Made by a program: the position numbers and the translations under genes. From NCBI GenBank assembly GCA_028700795.1, contig JAQVRY010000024.1:13257-18365 (forward strand): a stretch of DNA of 5,109 bases, read 5' to 3'. Below the pieces are notes generated by a model. That model made no database searches. It saw only the letters and a program-made list of their open reading frames with translations, and was not told where the DNA came from. Source of the stretch: Tissierellia bacterium. Its GTDB lineage: Bacteria > Bacillota > Clostridia > Tissierellales > Sedimentibacteraceae. Shown here piece by piece: positions 4,175 to 5,109 of this stretch; the stretch's first letter is position 1, and each line of letters begins with the position of its first letter.

Positions 4175-4203
4175 ATTATATAACATAGAATAAGTAAATG
4201 CAA
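4175..4203 (-). promoter_or_regulatory. SigA-type promoter of rpsU-yqeY
   Basis: On the minus strand TTGCAT (4203-4198) is followed after exactly 17 bases by TATAAT (4180-4175). It starts 5 bases past the HIT stop codon, giving a transcript start near 4168. This lets ribosomal protein S21 be expressed independently of the upstream tRNA-modification gene. No terminator separates HIT from rpsU. Confidence 0.8.
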
Positions 4204-4208
4204 GTAGT

Positions 4209-4550
4209 TTATGCTAACGATTCAGATAATTTCTTTCCGCCTAAAATATGAAAATGCAAATGTTGTACTGATTGACAGCCATCCTTGCCGCAGTTGCTTA
4301 TCACTCTGTAGCCTGAATCCTTAATACCCTCTGACTCTGCAATTTTATTAATTGCTTCAAAAATCTCTGCTATTATATGGCTGTTTTCCTTTGTAATTTC
4401 ATTTATTGAAGATATGTGAGCTTTTGGTACAGCTAATATATGTACAGGAGCTTGAGGAGCTAAGTCTCTGAAAGCCACCATGTATTCATTTTCAAATACA
4501 AACTGAGACGGTATTTCTTTGTTTGCAATTTTGCAAAATATGCAATCCAT
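4209..4550 (-). CDS. HIT-family (HINT-like) nucleotide hydrolase
   Basis: This 113-residue histidine-triad protein belongs to the HINT branch, cytosolic enzymes that hydrolyse adenosine phosphoramidates and related AMP conjugates. The N-terminal C3-I-F-C6 pair is the usual zinc-binding CxxC. HILAVPKAHISSINEI (37-52) is the conserved central strand and helix, and H97-L-H99-F-H101-I-L-G-G is the catalytic triad motif, with H99 the expected nucleophile. Family length is about 110-115, so it is complete. AGGTGA (4555-4560) precedes the start at 4550. The gene lies 22 bases after mtaB and is probably in its operon, an arrangement common in Clostridia, although its physiological link to tRNA modification or S21 is not known. 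The residue before the triad is Q96, where the family varies. Confidence 0.96.
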   Translation of the reverse strand: MDCIFCKIANKEIPSQFVFENEYMVAFRDLAPQAPVHILAVPKAHISSINEITKENSHIIAEIFEAINKIAESEGIKDSGYRVISNCGKDGCQSVQHLHFHILGGKKLSESLA

Positions 4551-4572
4551 TGTTTCACCTCACCCTACTAAT

Positions 4573-5109
4573 TTATTCACTCAATAAATAATCGTTCCTT
4601 ATTCCTTTAACATGAACGTTTATTATTTCATTTTTAACATTTATATCACTTTTTAACAATACTTTCAAGTAATTTGTTGTATAACCTTCATATATATTAT
4701 CATTCTTTTCAGTTTCTATCAATACTGACAGGTCTTTGCCTATAAATTCCTTCATAAATTCATTTGAAACACTTTCGCCTAATTCAATAAGAACTTTGCT
4801 TCTTTGCGCCTTCACCGGCTCGATAACTTGGGGTTTCATTTCTGCAGCCTTGGTGCCTTCACGTATGGAATATTTGAAAACGTGAATTCGAGAGAATCTT
4901 ATTTTTTTCACAAATTCAATGGTTTCATTGAATTCCTCATCAGTTTCTCCCGGAAAACCTACAATAATATCCGTTGTAATACCGGATTTAGGCATAAATT
5001 TTCTTATTATTTCAACATTGTTTTTATATTCTTCTGTTGTGTATTTTCTGTTCATTCTTTTTAAGACACTGTCGCTGCCGCTTTGCAGAGACAAATGAAA
5101 ATGATCGCA
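4573..5109 (-). CDS. mtaB: tRNA t6A37 methylthiotransferase MtaB, C-terminal part
   Basis: The last 178 residues of a MiaB/MtaB-type methylthiotransferase are present; the N-terminal UPF0004 domain and the radical-SAM CxxxCxxC cluster motif lie beyond position 5109. MtaB converts t6A37 to ms2t6A in tRNAs reading ANN codons, using radical SAM chemistry. Visible regions are HFHLSLQSGSDSVLKRMNRK (from the third residue seen), the radical-SAM core motif ITTDIIVGFPGETDEEF, and SRIHVFKYSIREGTKAAEM. A C-terminal TRAM RNA-binding domain starts at about the GKDLSVLIE segment and runs through YEGYTTNYLKVLL. The frame runs to the window edge without interruption; a TTG at 5092-5094 is internal and not the start. 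MtaB rather than MiaB is preferred from the KRMNRKYTTEEY stretch and the rpsU-yqeY neighbourhood. Confidence 0.93.
   Translation of the reverse strand, partial: CDHFHLSLQSGSDSVLKRMNRKYTTEEYKNNVEIIRKFMPKSGITTDIIVGFPGETDEEFNETIEFVKKIRFSRIHVFKYSIREGTKAAEMKPQVIEPVKAQRSKVLIELGESVSNEFMKEFIGKDLSVLIETEKNDNIYEGYTTNYLKVLLKSDINVKNEIINVHVKGIRNDYLLSE

Noticed and set aside
4100..4186. Longer rpsU starting at ATG 4186.
   Set aside because: The S21 family begins at MTEVKVRENE, the ribosome binding site is at 4111-4118, and the ATG at 4186 lies within the rpsU promoter spacer.
4804..5064. 86-codon plus-strand frame.
   Set aside because: It is antisense to the well-supported mtaB gene.

Overview
The window comes from a low-GC Gram-positive bacterium, most likely an anaerobic member of the Clostridia. 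The evidence is AT-rich DNA, strong AGGAGG-type ribosome binding sites, a BceR-type response regulator, and the gene order mtaB - HIT - rpsU - yqeY, a conserved clostridial variant of the Bacillus mtaB-rpsU-yqeY arrangement. I cannot name the genus.

Layout, left to right. Positions 1-343 (minus) hold the N-terminal receiver domain of a BceR-like response regulator, cut by the window edge. Positions 344-760 look like decayed sequence: two short overlapping minus-strand reading frames and one REP-like repeat. Positions 761-1831 (minus) carry a YjbQ/UPF0047 gene and an unrecognised acidic 187-residue protein. Positions 1943-2138 (minus) hold a 38-residue candidate lipoprotein under a near-consensus promoter. 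Positions 2283-2920 (plus) are a complete type II toxin-antitoxin operon, with a Phd/YefM-like antitoxin and a RelE/ParE-like toxin. Its promoter is flanked and partly overlapped by a perfect 11-bp inverted repeat. It is the only confident plus-strand operon and is visibly richer in G+C than its surroundings.

Positions 2921-3457 are accessory or decayed sequence. They contain degenerate REP-like repeats, a signal-peptide-only reading frame, three copies of a 27-bp sequence that partly reads as a conserved peptide, and another REP-like element next to a terminator. Positions 3458-5109 (minus) are a housekeeping block: the C-terminal part of mtaB (tRNA methylthiotransferase), a HIT-family nucleotide hydrolase, rpsU (ribosomal protein S21) with its own promoter, and yqeY, ending at a rho-independent terminator.

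The right third is conserved core genome concerned with translation and tRNA modification. The middle is an accessory island where a toxin-antitoxin cassette sits among copies of the GACAAGGGGACGGGG repeat. I see no clear evidence of an entirely new biological system. The least explained items are the 27-bp triple repeat at 3095-3241, the short lipoprotein gene, and the repeat-bracketed cassette.
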